NCBI GenBank assembly: GCA_958296195.1 | Contig: OY282455.1 | Coordinates: 1,984,001-2,048,000, forward strand | Length of the DNA: 64,000 bases | Origin: an uncultured Pseudomonadales bacterium | GTDB lineage: Bacteria; Pseudomonadota; Gammaproteobacteria; Pseudomonadales; Azotimanducaceae | Direction of reading: 5' to 3' | Shown here: in pieces, positions 55,503-64,000 of the stretch | How the letters are laid out: every line of letters starts with the position of its first letter | Position numbering within the stretch: position 1 is the stretch's first letter | The notes under the pieces: generated by a model | Seen by the model: only the letters and a program-made list of their open reading frames with translations | Database searches by the model: none | Told to the model about the DNA's origin: nothing | Position numbers and translations under genes: made by a program

Positions 55503-55895
55503 TTAGTCCTCCTCATTGGGGAAAGGTTTGAGTTCAGCTAGCTTATCAGTTCCGAATTCAACGTCCTTACAGACGTAGACGTTGAAAACCGTCACCACGC
55601 AGAGCTTTCCAGGCTTGACCATCACGGCTCGGTGTGGGTCGGCCAAAATCGCCTTGGTGACAAACCCCCTAGCCAACCCCGATGAAAGTTTCGTCTTGGG
55701 TGAGCTTTCGAAGTAATAATTGCTTCCTCTGGAGCCGATTGGAGCGTAGTGGCCTGGCGAGAGAGTGTAGAGACGGACTTTAACAGCTTCCCGGAGATAG
55801 AGACCGGTCTCTATCTGGGAATCCGTGGATTCCAAAGGTACACTGGTGCAGCCACCTCCCGCGATTAGCGGCAAAATTAAGAGAGATTTTTTCAT
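55503..55895 (-). CDS. Small putative lipoprotein
   Basis: Encodes 130 residues. MKKSLLILPLIAGGGC is a signal peptide with an atypical lipobox (GGGC rather than LxxC), so lipidation is less sure. A beta-rich body with VKPGKLCVVTVFNVYVCKDVEFG and two further cysteines. First gene of a minus-strand group of four that ends with the protease. The 282 bp upstream (55896-56177) hold no other gene; the promoter should lie there. Confidence 0.6.
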   Translation of the reverse strand: MKKSLLILPLIAGGGCTSVPLESTDSQIETGLYLREAVKVRLYTLSPGHYAPIGSRGSNYYFESSPKTKLSSGLARGFVTKAILADPHRAVMVKPGKLCVVTVFNVYVCKDVEFGTDKLAELKPFPNEED

Positions 55896-56177
55896 GACTA
55901 CCTTCCTTCCAGAATCAGGAATGAACTCTCACCCTGCGGTGCATCACCACCCTAGCCAAGAGGACCCCAATCGCCATTTGTGTTTTTCCTGACTCGCAAG
56001 CTTCTCCAAGAGAAGCTGTAGTCTAAGGTAGGTTCGGGGCCGTCAATAAAGAAATGCCCCCCTTTATCTGGTCGCCAAGTGGATGCAGATGGGCTGTAAA
56101 TGCAGGTGATTTTGGCTACCGACCGTCTCCGAATAGCAAGTTTTGCTGGGGTGAGGCACCTGCATTGAATGGCTCCA

Positions 56178-57794
56178 TTACGCGGCCCGCTCCACCCCGA
56201 AGGCGGCGATGTTGCGGTCCGCCCGGCTGAACTCCACGCCGATCAGGTGGACTGGCCGGCCCAGGTGCCGGTACTTGTCGGAGCCTTCAGCCGGAGAGCG
56301 CGAGGGGCTTGCCCCTCGCATGAAAGAGCAGTCCCTCTCCTTGATTTGGGCCAGCGCCAGCCCCGAAGACTCTTTCCCCACCGACTTGAACTCGAAAACG
56401 TAAACACCGCCGTCGAAGCGCACCACCATGTCGGCGCGGCCCGTGCTGGAGCTGTCCTCCGCAACCAAGTCCAAGCCCTGCGCCGCAAAGTACGAATAGA
56501 CCACGCTGGCGTAGTAGCCCTCGTAGTCCTGAATGTTGTTCCGGACGTGCCATTGGTGGGGAACGCCGGCGAAGACGGCCCGCAGCAGGGCCTCCAGGCC
56601 GGCGAAGTCGTTGTCCGCCAGCAGCCGGCGCAGAGACGTCTTCTGCGCCAGCCGCCGCGCGGCGTCTGGCAGCAGTGCCACGAGCAGGCGCTCGTTCAGG
56701 CTTTGGCGCACCTCCTGGTTCGGGTAGCCCAGCCGGTAGCGGATGCGCCCGCCGCGGTCCTCCTCATCCACGATGGTCAGGTAGCCGGTCTGGAACAGCA
56801 GCGCCTCGACGGCCATCTCATCGACGTCGAAGGCCGACAGCAGCGCCTCCGTGCCAACCATGCCCTCCAGGTCCGGGGTGGGGACGCCGCGCCGCAGCAG
56901 GGTGTCGATGAGGAACTTCGGCGAGCCGGTCTCGAACCAGTGCGCCTTGAACTCGCGCTGCCGGAGCAGCAGCAGGATGTCGAAGGGGTTGTACACCTTC
57001 TCCGCACCCCGCCAGCTGTAGCCGTTGTACCAGCGGCGCACCTCGGCGCGGTCCAAGCCGGGAAGCTCCGGCGCGAACACTTCATCCAAGTCCCGTTCCG
57101 TGTAGCCGCAGATGGCGGAGTAGGCTGGATCAAGCGTGATGTCGGTGAGGTTGTTCAGGCCGGAGAAGATGCTGACTTTTGCGAACTTGCTCACTCCCGT
57201 CAGCAAAGTGAACTCGATGTGCGCGTCGCAGGACTTGATGACGGAGTACAGGCCGCGCAGGAAGCTGCGGTTGGCGCGGGCCACCTCCGGCGTTCCCAAC
57301 GCATCCAGAATCGGCTTGTCGTACTCGTCCACCAGCACCACCACCCGCCGGCCGGTGCTTTCATGCAGCGCCTGAATGAGCCGTCGAAGGCGGATGGATG
57401 CGCTTGCGTTGCCGGGGCTGGTGTTCGCTTGCGCTTCAATGTCCGCCAATTGCGCCGCCGCCTCTTCCCGCAGGTAGTCGGGTTGTTCAAAGTCGCCGCC
57501 CCCGAAGTCCAGCCGCAGCACCGGGTAGCGCGTGCTCCAATCCCACTGATCGTGGATGGCCAGCCCCCGGAACAGCGCCTCGCCGCCTTCGAACAGCTCC
57601 TTGATGGTGTCCAGCAGCAGGCTCTTGCCGAAGCGCCGGGGGCGGGACAGGAAGTAGTGCTTGCCCCCTTCCGTCAACTGGCGGATATAGGCCGTTTTAT
57701 CGACGTAGTAGCAGCCCTCCTCTCGGATTTCCCGGAAGGTTTGAATGCCGATGGGCAGCCTGCGCCTGGCGGCGCTCTCATCGGGTGCGCTCAT
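56178..57794 (-). CDS. AAA-ATPase-like / PD-(D/E)XK_9 protein (DUF1703 type)
   Basis: Encodes 538 residues. N-terminal AAA-ATPase-like domain starting LPIGIQTFREIREEGCYYVDKT, P-loop SRPRRFGKSLLLDTI near 50-64, and acidic VLVDEYDKPILDAL. The C-terminal nuclease-like domain (GRADMVVRFDGGVYVFEFKS; Asp then Glu-Phe-Lys) belongs to the PDDEXK_9 group. The family is often present in many copies in gut and symbiont genomes, with unknown function. ATG 57794; the longer frame to 57869 lacks family support. Confidence 0.87.
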   Translation of the reverse strand: MSAPDESAARRRLPIGIQTFREIREEGCYYVDKTAYIRQLTEGGKHYFLSRPRRFGKSLLLDTIKELFEGGEALFRGLAIHDQWDWSTRYPVLRLDFGGGDFEQPDYLREEAAAQLADIEAQANTSPGNASASIRLRRLIQALHESTGRRVVVLVDEYDKPILDALGTPEVARANRSFLRGLYSVIKSCDAHIEFTLLTGVSKFAKVSIFSGLNNLTDITLDPAYSAICGYTERDLDEVFAPELPGLDRAEVRRWYNGYSWRGAEKVYNPFDILLLLRQREFKAHWFETGSPKFLIDTLLRRGVPTPDLEGMVGTEALLSAFDVDEMAVEALLFQTGYLTIVDEEDRGGRIRYRLGYPNQEVRQSLNERLLVALLPDAARRLAQKTSLRRLLADNDFAGLEALLRAVFAGVPHQWHVRNNIQDYEGYYASVVYSYFAAQGLDLVAEDSSSTGRADMVVRFDGGVYVFEFKSVGKESSGLALAQIKERDCSFMRGASPSRSPAEGSDKYRHLGRPVHLIGVEFSRADRNIAAFGVERAA

Positions 57795-57909
57795 GGACGC
57801 ACCATAGCCCTTCGCCAAAGTGCGGTCAAAGAGAGCGGCGCAACACCCTGGAAACTGGGCGTCATACAAGGGACATGCCTCGATTGGCCTTCTCTCCGCC
57901 CGCCGCTGC

Positions 57910-58075
57910 CGCCAGTGAGCTTGACGGCCCGGCTTGGTGCGTAGCAGTCAATATGGGGGTGCAGGCTGCGGGCTTGGGTGCGTCGGCTGCTCTTCACCTC
58001 CACGGGAACGATCCCGCCGTCCATGCTGCGGTGCAGGAACTCCACTTCGGCGCGGGCTTGGAACCAGCCGCGGCT
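57910..58075 (-). pseudogene. Remnant of a DUF4143 ATPase C-terminus
   Basis: The minus-strand translation GWFQARAEVEFLHRSMDG, then IVPVEVKSSRRTQARSLH…YAPSRAVKLTG, matches the nuclease-like end of DUF4143 ATPases (E-V-K with following helix). No Walker motifs or middle part remain upstream, so it is a fragment. Confidence 0.6.
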
Positions 58076-58377
58076 AGGCGCCCATATGAGATTGCCTCAC
58101 ACTAGCGTTCCTAGCACTATGTACGGTGATCGTGTCGGCTCGCGCCCTTGCTTGCGCCAAGTCATAGGTCATTTGCAGCCGCATCCAGCCATCGGCCTCA
58201 CCCCAACCCATCTTTTTCAACCGAATCGCCATCTGGAGGAAATGCCCGCCCGCCCGTTCAGGATGCGGCTCAAAGTTCCTCTGGCGACGCCCATTAGGGA
58301 TGCAGCGCTGGAGACATTCATATGAGACGCCTCCAAACAGTTCACACGAATGTGTTTTCCGGGATGCGGTGGGCATT

Positions 58378-58524
58378 TCAAATGAGCGCATCCACCCCGC
58401 CATCCTCATGGCGCTTCGACCAGTGATGGAAGGTGCGGTCGCTCACGCCCAGCATCAGCGCCGCTTCCTCCTGCGTCAATCGCCGCTCCATGCACAGATC
58501 GCAAATCTCCTCAAATCGGTTCAT
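58378..58524 (-). mobile_element. Transposase N-terminal HTH remnant (ISNCY/IS481-like)
   Basis: A 48-codon ORF from ATG 58524 to TGA 58378: MNRFEEICDLCMERRLTQEEAALMLGVSDRTFHHW and a short tail ending GGVDALI. This is the HTH start of ISNCY-type transposases. The catalytic part is missing. Terminal inverted repeats were not identified. Confidence 0.6.
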
Positions 58525-58961
58525 CCGCCTCTCCTGATTCACTCCGCCTCGACCCATGCGCCACCTCCAAAAAAAGTCAAAAGCACAGGGTGCTCCATGA
58601 ATGGAAAACCGGACAACTCGCTTGTTTTTGACAACATTTTGGCATCTGCCCCTTGCTCTGCTACCATGATGTTGTCGACTGGCTCTACATCTGGTCCCAC
58701 CGGATTCGCTTTTCCTGAGGGTGGAACTCGCCCGGACCCGACAAAATGGAGCGAGAAGGCGCGGTGCGCTGCCATATGCCTAGAGCATTGCGGCGCAAAA
58801 GCTAGCGCCGGGCGCTGAACCGCGTCGGCAGCGAGTGAACGGAGGCTTTATCGGGAAAACTCGCCGAGAACATGCGGGCCGGCGGTTCGCTGCCTTTAGC
58901 GCCTGCTAGTGCCCGTCCCTTGTGCCGGCGGTTCCCGAAGTGACAAATCAAGAGTTCCAGC
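58525..58961. other. Intergenic region with no recognised gene
   Basis: 437 bp between the transposase remnant and the small basic protein gene. An AT-richer part (58560-58680) may be the outer end of the former insertion sequence. No RNA gene, terminator or repeat was found. Confidence 0.5.
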
Positions 58962-59156
58962 ATGGCAAAAAAAGCAAAACGGCAACCCATCCTGTCTTCG
59001 GCGGACGCCCGCCAAACCATTGCCAAGGATGTTCAAGCCTTCCTGGCGTCGGGAAAAAAAATTCAGAAGATTCCAGCAGGAGTGAGCGGCTGGCGTGGCA
59101 ATACCGGTACCCGCCACATCGTGCTCAACAAGGCCAAGAAATCCTGGTCGGGTTGA
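58962..59156 (+). CDS. Small basic protein, weak SutA-like resemblance
   Basis: Encodes 64 residues, lysine-rich (MAKKAKRQPILSSADARQTI). The central IAKDVQAFLASGKKIQKI recalls the end of the RNA polymerase-binding regulator SutA (short helix, then GGKVQEI-like), but the acidic N-terminal part of SutA is absent, so the link is weak. No clear ribosome binding site. Could be a small uncharacterised DNA- or RNA-binding protein. Confidence 0.5.
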   Translation: MAKKAKRQPILSSADARQTIAKDVQAFLASGKKIQKIPAGVSGWRGNTGTRHIVLNKAKKSWSG

Positions 59157-59485
59157 TGATGCGGCGCCTAGACGCCGCCGCCTAACGTTCATTGCCCGCC
59201 AAGCGTTTCGCAAGGCGAGGAGCTGCGGCGCTAGGGTTCGTCACCCCGGCTGCAATGCAGTCTTGGCGCCGCACCCTTGACCTCGTCATGGCCCCAAATC
59301 CGTCAGGTGCCATCACCGATTCGGAGGTTTGACAGGAAACGGCTGTCAGTTGCGGGCAGGATGGCGCATGACAAACGGCGAGGACTAGCGACACAGAGCC
59401 TTATGCCTGTGCCAATTCGCCACGCTGTTTCCGCCGAATTCACCCAGCGGGCTTGGGGCATTGGGGCAGTAGACGGATTGCGGAC
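59157..59485. other. Intergenic region after glmM
   Basis: 329 bp between two convergent genes. secG and tRNA-Leu, which often follow glmM, are not here. No gene, RNA or strong hairpin recognised. Confidence 0.5.
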
Positions 59486-60820
59486 TTACACAGCTTGCTT
59501 GATCGTTTCGGCGATGTCGTTGGCGATGCCGGTCACTTCAAGGCTATCTTCGCCCTCAACGGTCACCCGCAACAGGGGTTCGGTGCCGGAGGGTCGGATG
59601 AGAATGCGGAAACGGTCGCCAAGCGCCTGCGTCTTCCCCTCCAACACCGCCGACGCCTGGTCAAGAACCTCCGTCGAGGAAGCGCCGTTTAAATCCACAT
59701 TGACCGAAACCTGCGGCAGCTTGCTCATGCCGTTCTTGAGCTCATGCAGCGTCTTGCCGGATTCGACTATGAGCACTAACGCCTGCAGCGCCGCCACAAT
59801 GCCGTCGCCGGTGTGGGCCAAGTCCAGGCACAGGATGTGCCCCGAGGGCTCTCCCCCCAACACCCAGTTCTTTTGTCGCAGCAGCTCCAGCACGTAGCGG
59901 TCGCCCACCTTCGAGCGGAGAAACGGAACTTGCAGCCTTTGCAGGCCGTGCTCCAAACCGGCGTTGGACAGGACGGTGCCCACGACACCGCCGCCCAAGC
60001 TGCCTTGGCGCTGACGCTGCATGGCGATTAAGTAGAGGAGTTCGTCTCCATCAACAATTTCCCCTTTGTGATCCGCCATGACGACGCGGTCGCCATCGCC
60101 ATCGAATGCGATTCCTAGGTCAGCGCCGACGGCTGCAACTTGTTTCGCCAGTTGCTCTGGATGGGATGATCCCTGGTTTTGGTTGATGTTGAACCCGTCG
60201 GGAGAGGCGCCGATCAGCGTGATGCGGGCGCCTAGCTCCTCAAACACCCCTGGCGCAACATGGTAGGTGGCGCCGTGGGCGCAGTCCACCACCATGTGTA
60301 GCCCTTGCATTCGGAAACCGCGGGGCACAGTGCCCTTGCAGAACTCGATGTAGCGGCCAGCCACGTCACCGATCCGCACCGCTTTGCCAAGGTCATCCGA
60401 CGCCGCAGGAGTCATCTCCAAGGCTAGCTGCTTTTCTATCTCGGCCTCCAGTTCATCGTCCAGCTTGTTGCCACTGCGATCGAATATCTTAATGCCGTTG
60501 TCGTGGTAAGGATTGTGCGATGCGCTGATGACAATACCGGCCGCGGCGCGGAGCGTACGGGTCAGGTAGGCCACGGCCGGCGTGGGCACAGGCCCCGTCA
60601 GGCCGACATCGGCGCCGGCGGACAGCAGACCGGACTCCAGCGCCGACTCCAGCATGTAGCCGGACACCCGGGTGTCTTTGCCGACCAGCACCTGCCCGTT
60701 GCCGCGGTGAGCGAACACTTTGCCGATGGTCCAGCCAAGCCGGAGGCAGAACTCCGCGGTCATCGGAGAGCGGCCAACCGTGCCGCGAATGCCGTCCGTT
60801 CCGAAATAAGCCTTGCTCAT
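59486..60820 (-). CDS. glmM: Phosphoglucosamine mutase
   Basis: Interconverts glucosamine-6-P and glucosamine-1-P for UDP-GlcNAc. 444 residues (E. coli 445). N-terminal KAYFGTDGIRGTVG, catalytic phosphoserine in GIVISASHNPYHDNGIK near 100, metal loop FDGDGDR near 242, sugar-binding GGEPSGH near 327, and phosphate-binding RPSGTEPLLRV near 413. ATG 60820; the TTG two codons earlier is less likely. It follows ftsH without folP, which separates them in E. coli. Confidence 0.96.
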   Translation of the reverse strand: MSKAYFGTDGIRGTVGRSPMTAEFCLRLGWTIGKVFAHRGNGQVLVGKDTRVSGYMLESALESGLLSAGADVGLTGPVPTPAVAYLTRTLRAAAGIVISASHNPYHDNGIKIFDRSGNKLDDELEAEIEKQLALEMTPAASDDLGKAVRIGDVAGRYIEFCKGTVPRGFRMQGLHMVVDCAHGATYHVAPGVFEELGARITLIGASPDGFNINQNQGSSHPEQLAKQVAAVGADLGIAFDGDGDRVVMADHKGEIVDGDELLYLIAMQRQRQGSLGGGVVGTVLSNAGLEHGLQRLQVPFLRSKVGDRYVLELLRQKNWVLGGEPSGHILCLDLAHTGDGIVAALQALVLIVESGKTLHELKNGMSKLPQVSVNVDLNGASSTEVLDQASAVLEGKTQALGDRFRILIRPSGTEPLLRVTVEGEDSLEVTGIANDIAETIKQAV

Positions 60821-60993
60821 TTGCAACGCCTCATCCGGCCCATTCCAGCCGCAAAAGCTCTAAGAACCTGGATGGCGGTCGCACACCAGGCGCCCGTCGT
60901 GCGGCTGCGCCGCCAAGCATTGCCGGCCTCCCCGCTGCTGGGAATTCGGAATGCGGAGCGGCGTGGGAGGCAAAACAATGTTTTTCCAAGTCC

Positions 60994-62883
60994 TTAGAGT
61001 TCCTCGGCGGGACCGCCGATGGCCGCTTCGGAGGCGCCGGACTGGCTGTCTTTGTCCGCCCTTGGAGGGGTGGGGGCGCGGGGTTTTGCACCAGCCATGA
61101 TGTCGTCGATTTGCTCTGGCAGCAAGGTCTCGAACTCGATCAAGGAGTTCGCCATGAGGTGCAGCTTGTCTTCGTTTTCGGTGAGCAAACGCTTGGCCTC
61201 AGCGTAGCATTCGTCAATGATTCTGCGCATCTCCTCATCAATGGCCTTGGCGGTTTGCTGTGAGTGGGGTTTCGGCTTGACGCCGGCCGACATGCCGAGA
61301 AAAACCTCCCCGTCGTCCTCGTCATACATCAGGGGGCCGAGCTTCTCCGACAGGCCCCACTTGGTCACCATGCTGCGCGCCAATCCGGTGGCCCGCTCAA
61401 TGTCGTTGGAGGCGCCTGTGGTCACCATGTCCGGCCCCAAAACCATCTCTTCGGCAATGCGTCCGCCGAACAGTCCGCAGATTTGCGCCCTGATGCTTTG
61501 GCGGCTCAAGCTGTAGCGGTCCTCCTCCGGCAGGAACATGGTCACGCCCAAGGCGCGCCCGCGGGGAATGATGGTGACCTTGTAAACTGGGTCATGGCCC
61601 GGCGTCAGCTTGCCGACAATGGCGTGGCCGGCCTCATGGTAGGCGGTGTTGCGCTTCTCCGCCTCAGACATCACCATGGAGCGACGCTCGGCGCCCATCA
61701 TGATCTTGTCCTTGGCGGCTTCGAACTCGACCATTTCCACAAGGCGCTTGCCGGCGCGCGCCGCGAACAGAGCCGCTTCATTGACCAAATTGGCCAGATC
61801 CGCGCCGGAGAAGCCGGGTGTGCCCCTGGCGATGATGCTCGCCTCCACGTCATCCGCCAACGGTACCTTGCGCATATGCACCTTGAGAATTTGTTCGCGG
61901 CCGCGGATGTCCGGCAGGTTCACCACCACCTGCCGGTCGAAGCGCCCGGGCCGCAACAACGCCGGGTCAAGAACGTCAGGCCTGTTGGTGGCGGCGATGA
62001 CGATGATGCCATCGTTCATCTCAAAGCCGTCCATTTCCACCAGCAGTTGATTCAAGGTCTGCTCCCGCTCATCGTGGCCGCCGCCGAGCCCGGCGCCTCG
62101 ATGCCGGCCCACGGCGTCAATTTCGTCAATGAAGATGATGCAGGGCGATTGCTTCTTCGCCTGCTGAAACATGTCGCGCACTCTAGAGGCGCCGACGCCG
62201 ACGAACATCTCCACGAAGTCCGAGCCGGAAATGGAGAAGAAGGGCGCCTTGGCTTCGCCGGCGATGGCCTTGGCCAGCAGGGTTTTGCCCGTGCCCGGCT
62301 GCCCGACCATCAATATGCCGCGGGGAATTCGGCCGCCCAAGCGCTGGAACTTGCCCGGATCCCGCAGGAACTCGACAAGCTCCTGCACGTCCTCCTTCGC
62401 CTCATCGACGCCGGCCACGTCAGCGAAGGTGGTCTTGATCTGATCTTCGGACAGCAGCCGGGCCTTGCTCTTGCCGAACGCCAAGGGCCCGCCCCGCCCA
62501 CCGGCGCCACCCTGCATCTGCCGCATGAACAGCAGGAACACGCCGATGATGATGAGGATTGGAAAGCTCGCGATCAAAAGCTGAGCCCAAAAGCTCTGCT
62601 TTTCCGGCTCCTTGCCGACGATTTCCACTCGATGGTTGTAGAGGTCGTCCAGCAGCTTCTGATCGTACAGATCCGGCCGGATGACGCGAAAGCTCTCCCC
62701 CGACTTGCGGGTGCCGACAATCACCAAGCCGTCAATGGTGACTTGTTGGACCTCATCCATGCGCACCAATTCGATGAACTTGGAGTAGCTGACCTGCTCC
62801 GGCCCCGGCTTGACGCTGAAGTTGTTGAACACCGTCAGCAGCACGGCGGCGATGACCAGCCACAGCAGCAGATTTTTTCCCAT
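60994..62883 (-). CDS. ftsH: ATP-dependent zinc metalloprotease FtsH
   Basis: Inner-membrane AAA protease degrading LpxC, sigma-32 and unassembled membrane proteins. 629 residues (E. coli 644). First membrane helix at 5-20 ([15 protein letters not shown]), periplasmic part, second helix near 100-118, then [14 protein letters not shown] domain with Walker A GQPGTGKT (Gln where Pro is usual) and [22 protein letters not shown], zinc site HEAGH. Start: ATG 62883, or the TTG at 62892, which has GGAGG at 7 nt. The longer frame to 63093 runs into rlmE. Confidence 0.96.
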   Translation of the reverse strand: MGKNLLLWLVIAAVLLTVFNNFSVKPGPEQVSYSKFIELVRMDEVQQVTIDGLVIVGTRKSGESFRVIRPDLYDQKLLDDLYNHRVEIVGKEPEKQSFWAQLLIASFPILIIIGVFLLFMRQMQGGAGGRGGPLAFGKSKARLLSEDQIKTTFADVAGVDEAKEDVQELVEFLRDPGKFQRLGGRIPRGILMVGQPGTGKTLLAKAIAGEAKAPFFSISGSDFVEMFVGVGASRVRDMFQQAKKQSPCIIFIDEIDAVGRHRGAGLGGGHDEREQTLNQLLVEMDGFEMNDGIIVIAATNRPDVLDPALLRPGRFDRQVVVNLPDIRGREQILKVHMRKVPLADDVEASIIARGTPGFSGADLANLVNEAALFAARAGKRLVEMVEFEAAKDKIMMGAERRSMVMSEAEKRNTAYHEAGHAIVGKLTPGHDPVYKVTIIPRGRALGVTMFLPEEDRYSLSRQSIRAQICGLFGGRIAEEMVLGPDMVTTGASNDIERATGLARSMVTKWGLSEKLGPLMYDEDDGEVFLGMSAGVKPKPHSQQTAKAIDEEMRRIIDECYAEAKRLLTENEDKLHLMANSLIEFETLLPEQIDDIMAGAKPRAPTPPRADKDSQSGASEAAIGGPAEEL

Positions 62884-62950
62884 GTCAGACAAGTGGTCGC
62901 CTCCCATGAATCCAACGGCGGATTCGTTTGTGGGGATGGGCAAGCCTACA

Positions 62951-63613
62951 CTACCTATCCGCCTCTGGCCAAGAGTTGGAGCGTCGATAGCCGAGGGCCA
63001 CGGCGTAGGCTTCGCGTGACCCGGCGCGGGAAGCAGCCGGCTTAACCAAGGTGAATTGGTCGAAATCAGGCCTTGCCGATTGCACCCAAGCATCGCAGCC
63101 GTCGCCCTGCATCAGCTTGACCACCAGGCCGCCGCCAGCCGCCAACCATTTGGCTGCGGCTGCGGCGGCCAAGTCCGCCAAGGCGAGGGCGGCCGCCTGG
63201 TCCGTCGCTCTTACGCCGGAGATGTTGGGGGCCATGTCCGACAAAACAAGGTCCACGGCCGATGCACGGGACGACTCCGCCAAAACAGCCTCAATGCGGC
63301 GGTTGGCTGTGGCCTCGCCAAAACGGGCGGTTATCGGCGCCACTCGGCTGCCGCTGACGGAAAGCGGCGAGGGGTCCACCGCGATGATGCGCCCCTGCGT
63401 GACCCGCTCCGTCAAATAGAGGGTCCAACCGCCGGGGGCGGCGCCGAGTTCAAGCACCCAGTGATGAGCTTGAACCAAACTGAAGCGCTCGTCCATCTGC
63501 GCCAGCTTGAAGTAGGCGCGGGAGACGCGGCCTTCGCGCCTAGCGGCCTTGGTGAAGCCGTCCCGTTTCTGTCGGGCCAGCCAGCGCTGGCTTGATTGGC
63601 TGCGCTTGGGCAT
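62951..63613 (-). CDS. rlmE: 23S rRNA (uridine-2552-2'-O)-methyltransferase
   Basis: RrmJ/FtsJ family, acts on U2552 in the A-loop. 220 residues (E. coli 209). The K-D-K-E tetrad is visible: Lys in [11 protein letters not shown], AdoMet motif [11 protein letters not shown] near 53, Asp in [13 protein letters not shown], Lys in [13 protein letters not shown], Glu in [10 protein letters not shown]. Upstream of ftsH as in E. coli. Confidence 0.95.
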   Translation of the reverse strand: MPKRSQSSQRWLARQKRDGFTKAARREGRVSRAYFKLAQMDERFSLVQAHHWVLELGAAPGGWTLYLTERVTQGRIIAVDPSPLSVSGSRVAPITARFGEATANRRIEAVLAESSRASAVDLVLSDMAPNISGVRATDQAAALALADLAAAAAAKWLAAGGGLVVKLMQGDGCDAWVQSARPDFDQFTLVKPAASRAGSREAYAVALGYRRSNSWPEADR

Positions 63614-63636
63614 CCCCGCCCTAAAGTTCGCTCGAC

Positions 63637-64000
63637 CTAAAGATGCTCCACGGCGTCGATTGAGTAGGTGGTTTCCCCGTTGGGGGTTTGCACCCTCACC
63701 TCGTCGCCGACCGACTTGCCGATTAGGGCCCTGGCGATGGGCGTCTTGATGGAGAGCCTGCCGGCCTTGGGGTCGGCTTCGTCCTCGCCCACGATCCTGT
63801 AGCGGATGGAATCCCCGGAATCACCGCCAGTCAGGGCGACGGTCACGCCGAAAATCACCTTGCCGCTGGGGGGAATCTTGGTGACGTCGATGACTTGGGC
63901 GTCCGCAAGGCGGCCTTCGATTTCGCGTATGCGGCCTTCGTTGAAGCTTTGCTCCTCCCGGGCGGCATGGTATTCGGCGTTCTCCCGCAAATCGCCATGC
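63637..64000 (-). CDS. greA: Transcription elongation factor GreA (5' end outside window)
   Basis: Rescues backtracked RNA polymerase by stimulating transcript cleavage. The visible 121 codons cover the second half of the coiled coil ([17 protein letters not shown], which carries the conserved acidic tip region) and the whole C-terminal FKBP-like domain ([44 protein letters not shown]). The frame is open at the window end; about 37 residues are missing. Same strand as rlmE-ftsH, 23 bp before rlmE. Confidence 0.94.
   Translation of the reverse strand, partial: HGDLRENAEYHAAREEQSFNEGRIREIEGRLADAQVIDVTKIPPSGKVIFGVTVALTGGDSGDSIRYRIVGEDEADPKAGRLSIKTPIARALIGKSVGDEVRVQTPNGETTYSIDAVEHL

Noticed and set aside
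56169-57944. 591-codon open frame on the plus strand
   Set aside because: Antisense to the AAA/PD-(D/E)XK gene, which has clear P-loop and nuclease motifs.
58074-58409. 111-codon minus-strand frame as a gene downstream of the transposase start
   Set aside because: No family features; overlaps the transposase remnant and abuts a DUF4143 fragment, so probably decayed sequence.
61264-63045. 593-codon open frame on the plus strand
   Set aside because: Antisense to ftsH; no recognisable domain.
1-64000. CRISPR arrays, tRNA, rRNA, 4.5S RNA or tmRNA genes
   Set aside because: Looked for spaced direct repeats and for conserved tRNA (GGTTCGA-type) and SRP (GGAAGCAGC-type) motifs by eye; none found. 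A tRNAscan-SE and Infernal run would be decisive.

Overview
The window reads as chromosome from a GC-rich gammaproteobacterium. Three housekeeping blocks follow gene orders I know from Pseudomonas and relatives: guaB-guaA-tadA-purL; corB-ypjD // ffh-rpsP-rimM-trmD-rplS-xerD-dsbC-hom-recJ-prfB-lysS; and ygfA-6S RNA-zapA-TIGR02449 // ygfB-pepP-ubiH. A fourth block, greA-rlmE-ftsH-glmM, closes the window. prfB keeps the programmed +1 frameshift, and a 6S RNA lies in its usual place between zapA and ygfA. The taxonomic call is inferred from gene order and protein content; no rRNA or tRNA gene was seen.

Layout: 1-7694 purine synthesis (guaB is cut by the window edge) plus tadA; 7788-9683 three overlapping genes of unknown function; 9725-11634 leuA behind a leucine-rich leader ORF; 11694-13807 corB-ypjD. 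13882-20885 is an inserted block between ypjD and ffh: a DNA methyltransferase, a 1367-residue NACHT-like NTPase with a C-terminal nuclease-like domain, and a DUF4143-type ATPase. 21093-33840 is the ffh-to-lysS-ung core. 34006-35175 encodes a Fic protein. 35360-39518 is a valine-degradation operon (isobutyryl-CoA dehydrogenase, enoyl-CoA hydratase, 3-hydroxyisobutyryl-CoA hydrolase, 3-hydroxyisobutyrate dehydrogenase). 39619-42267 is a restriction-modification locus with an antidote-like HTH gene and a 166-bp inverted repeat. 42378-47728 is def, ygfA, 6S RNA, zapA, ygfB, pepP and ubiH. 47846-51465 holds an indolepyruvate-oxidoreductase beta-like gene, a micro-ORF and the two subunits of a ring-hydroxylating oxygenase. 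51482-58524 is an accessory, partly decayed region: SEC-C protein, truncated AlbA_2 genes, frameshifted ClpP-like protease, two small lipoproteins, an AAA/PD-(D/E)XK protein, DUF4143 and transposase remnants. 58962-64000 returns to core genes (glmM, ftsH, rlmE, greA).

The most interesting parts are: (1) the block splitting ypjD from ffh, where a DUF4143 ATPase and a NACHT-like NTPase/nuclease are coupled by an ATGA overlap and look like an undescribed defence module; (2) the restriction locus, where three ORFs are chained by ATGA overlaps and an inverted duplication of the methyltransferase C-terminal coding region flanks the endonuclease, so that inversion would rewire the locus; (3) a 21-codon ORF with seven leucine codons, possibly leaderless, ahead of leuA; (4) the three-gene unknown operon after purL. 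All functional statements come from motif reading and remembered family knowledge; no database search was run.
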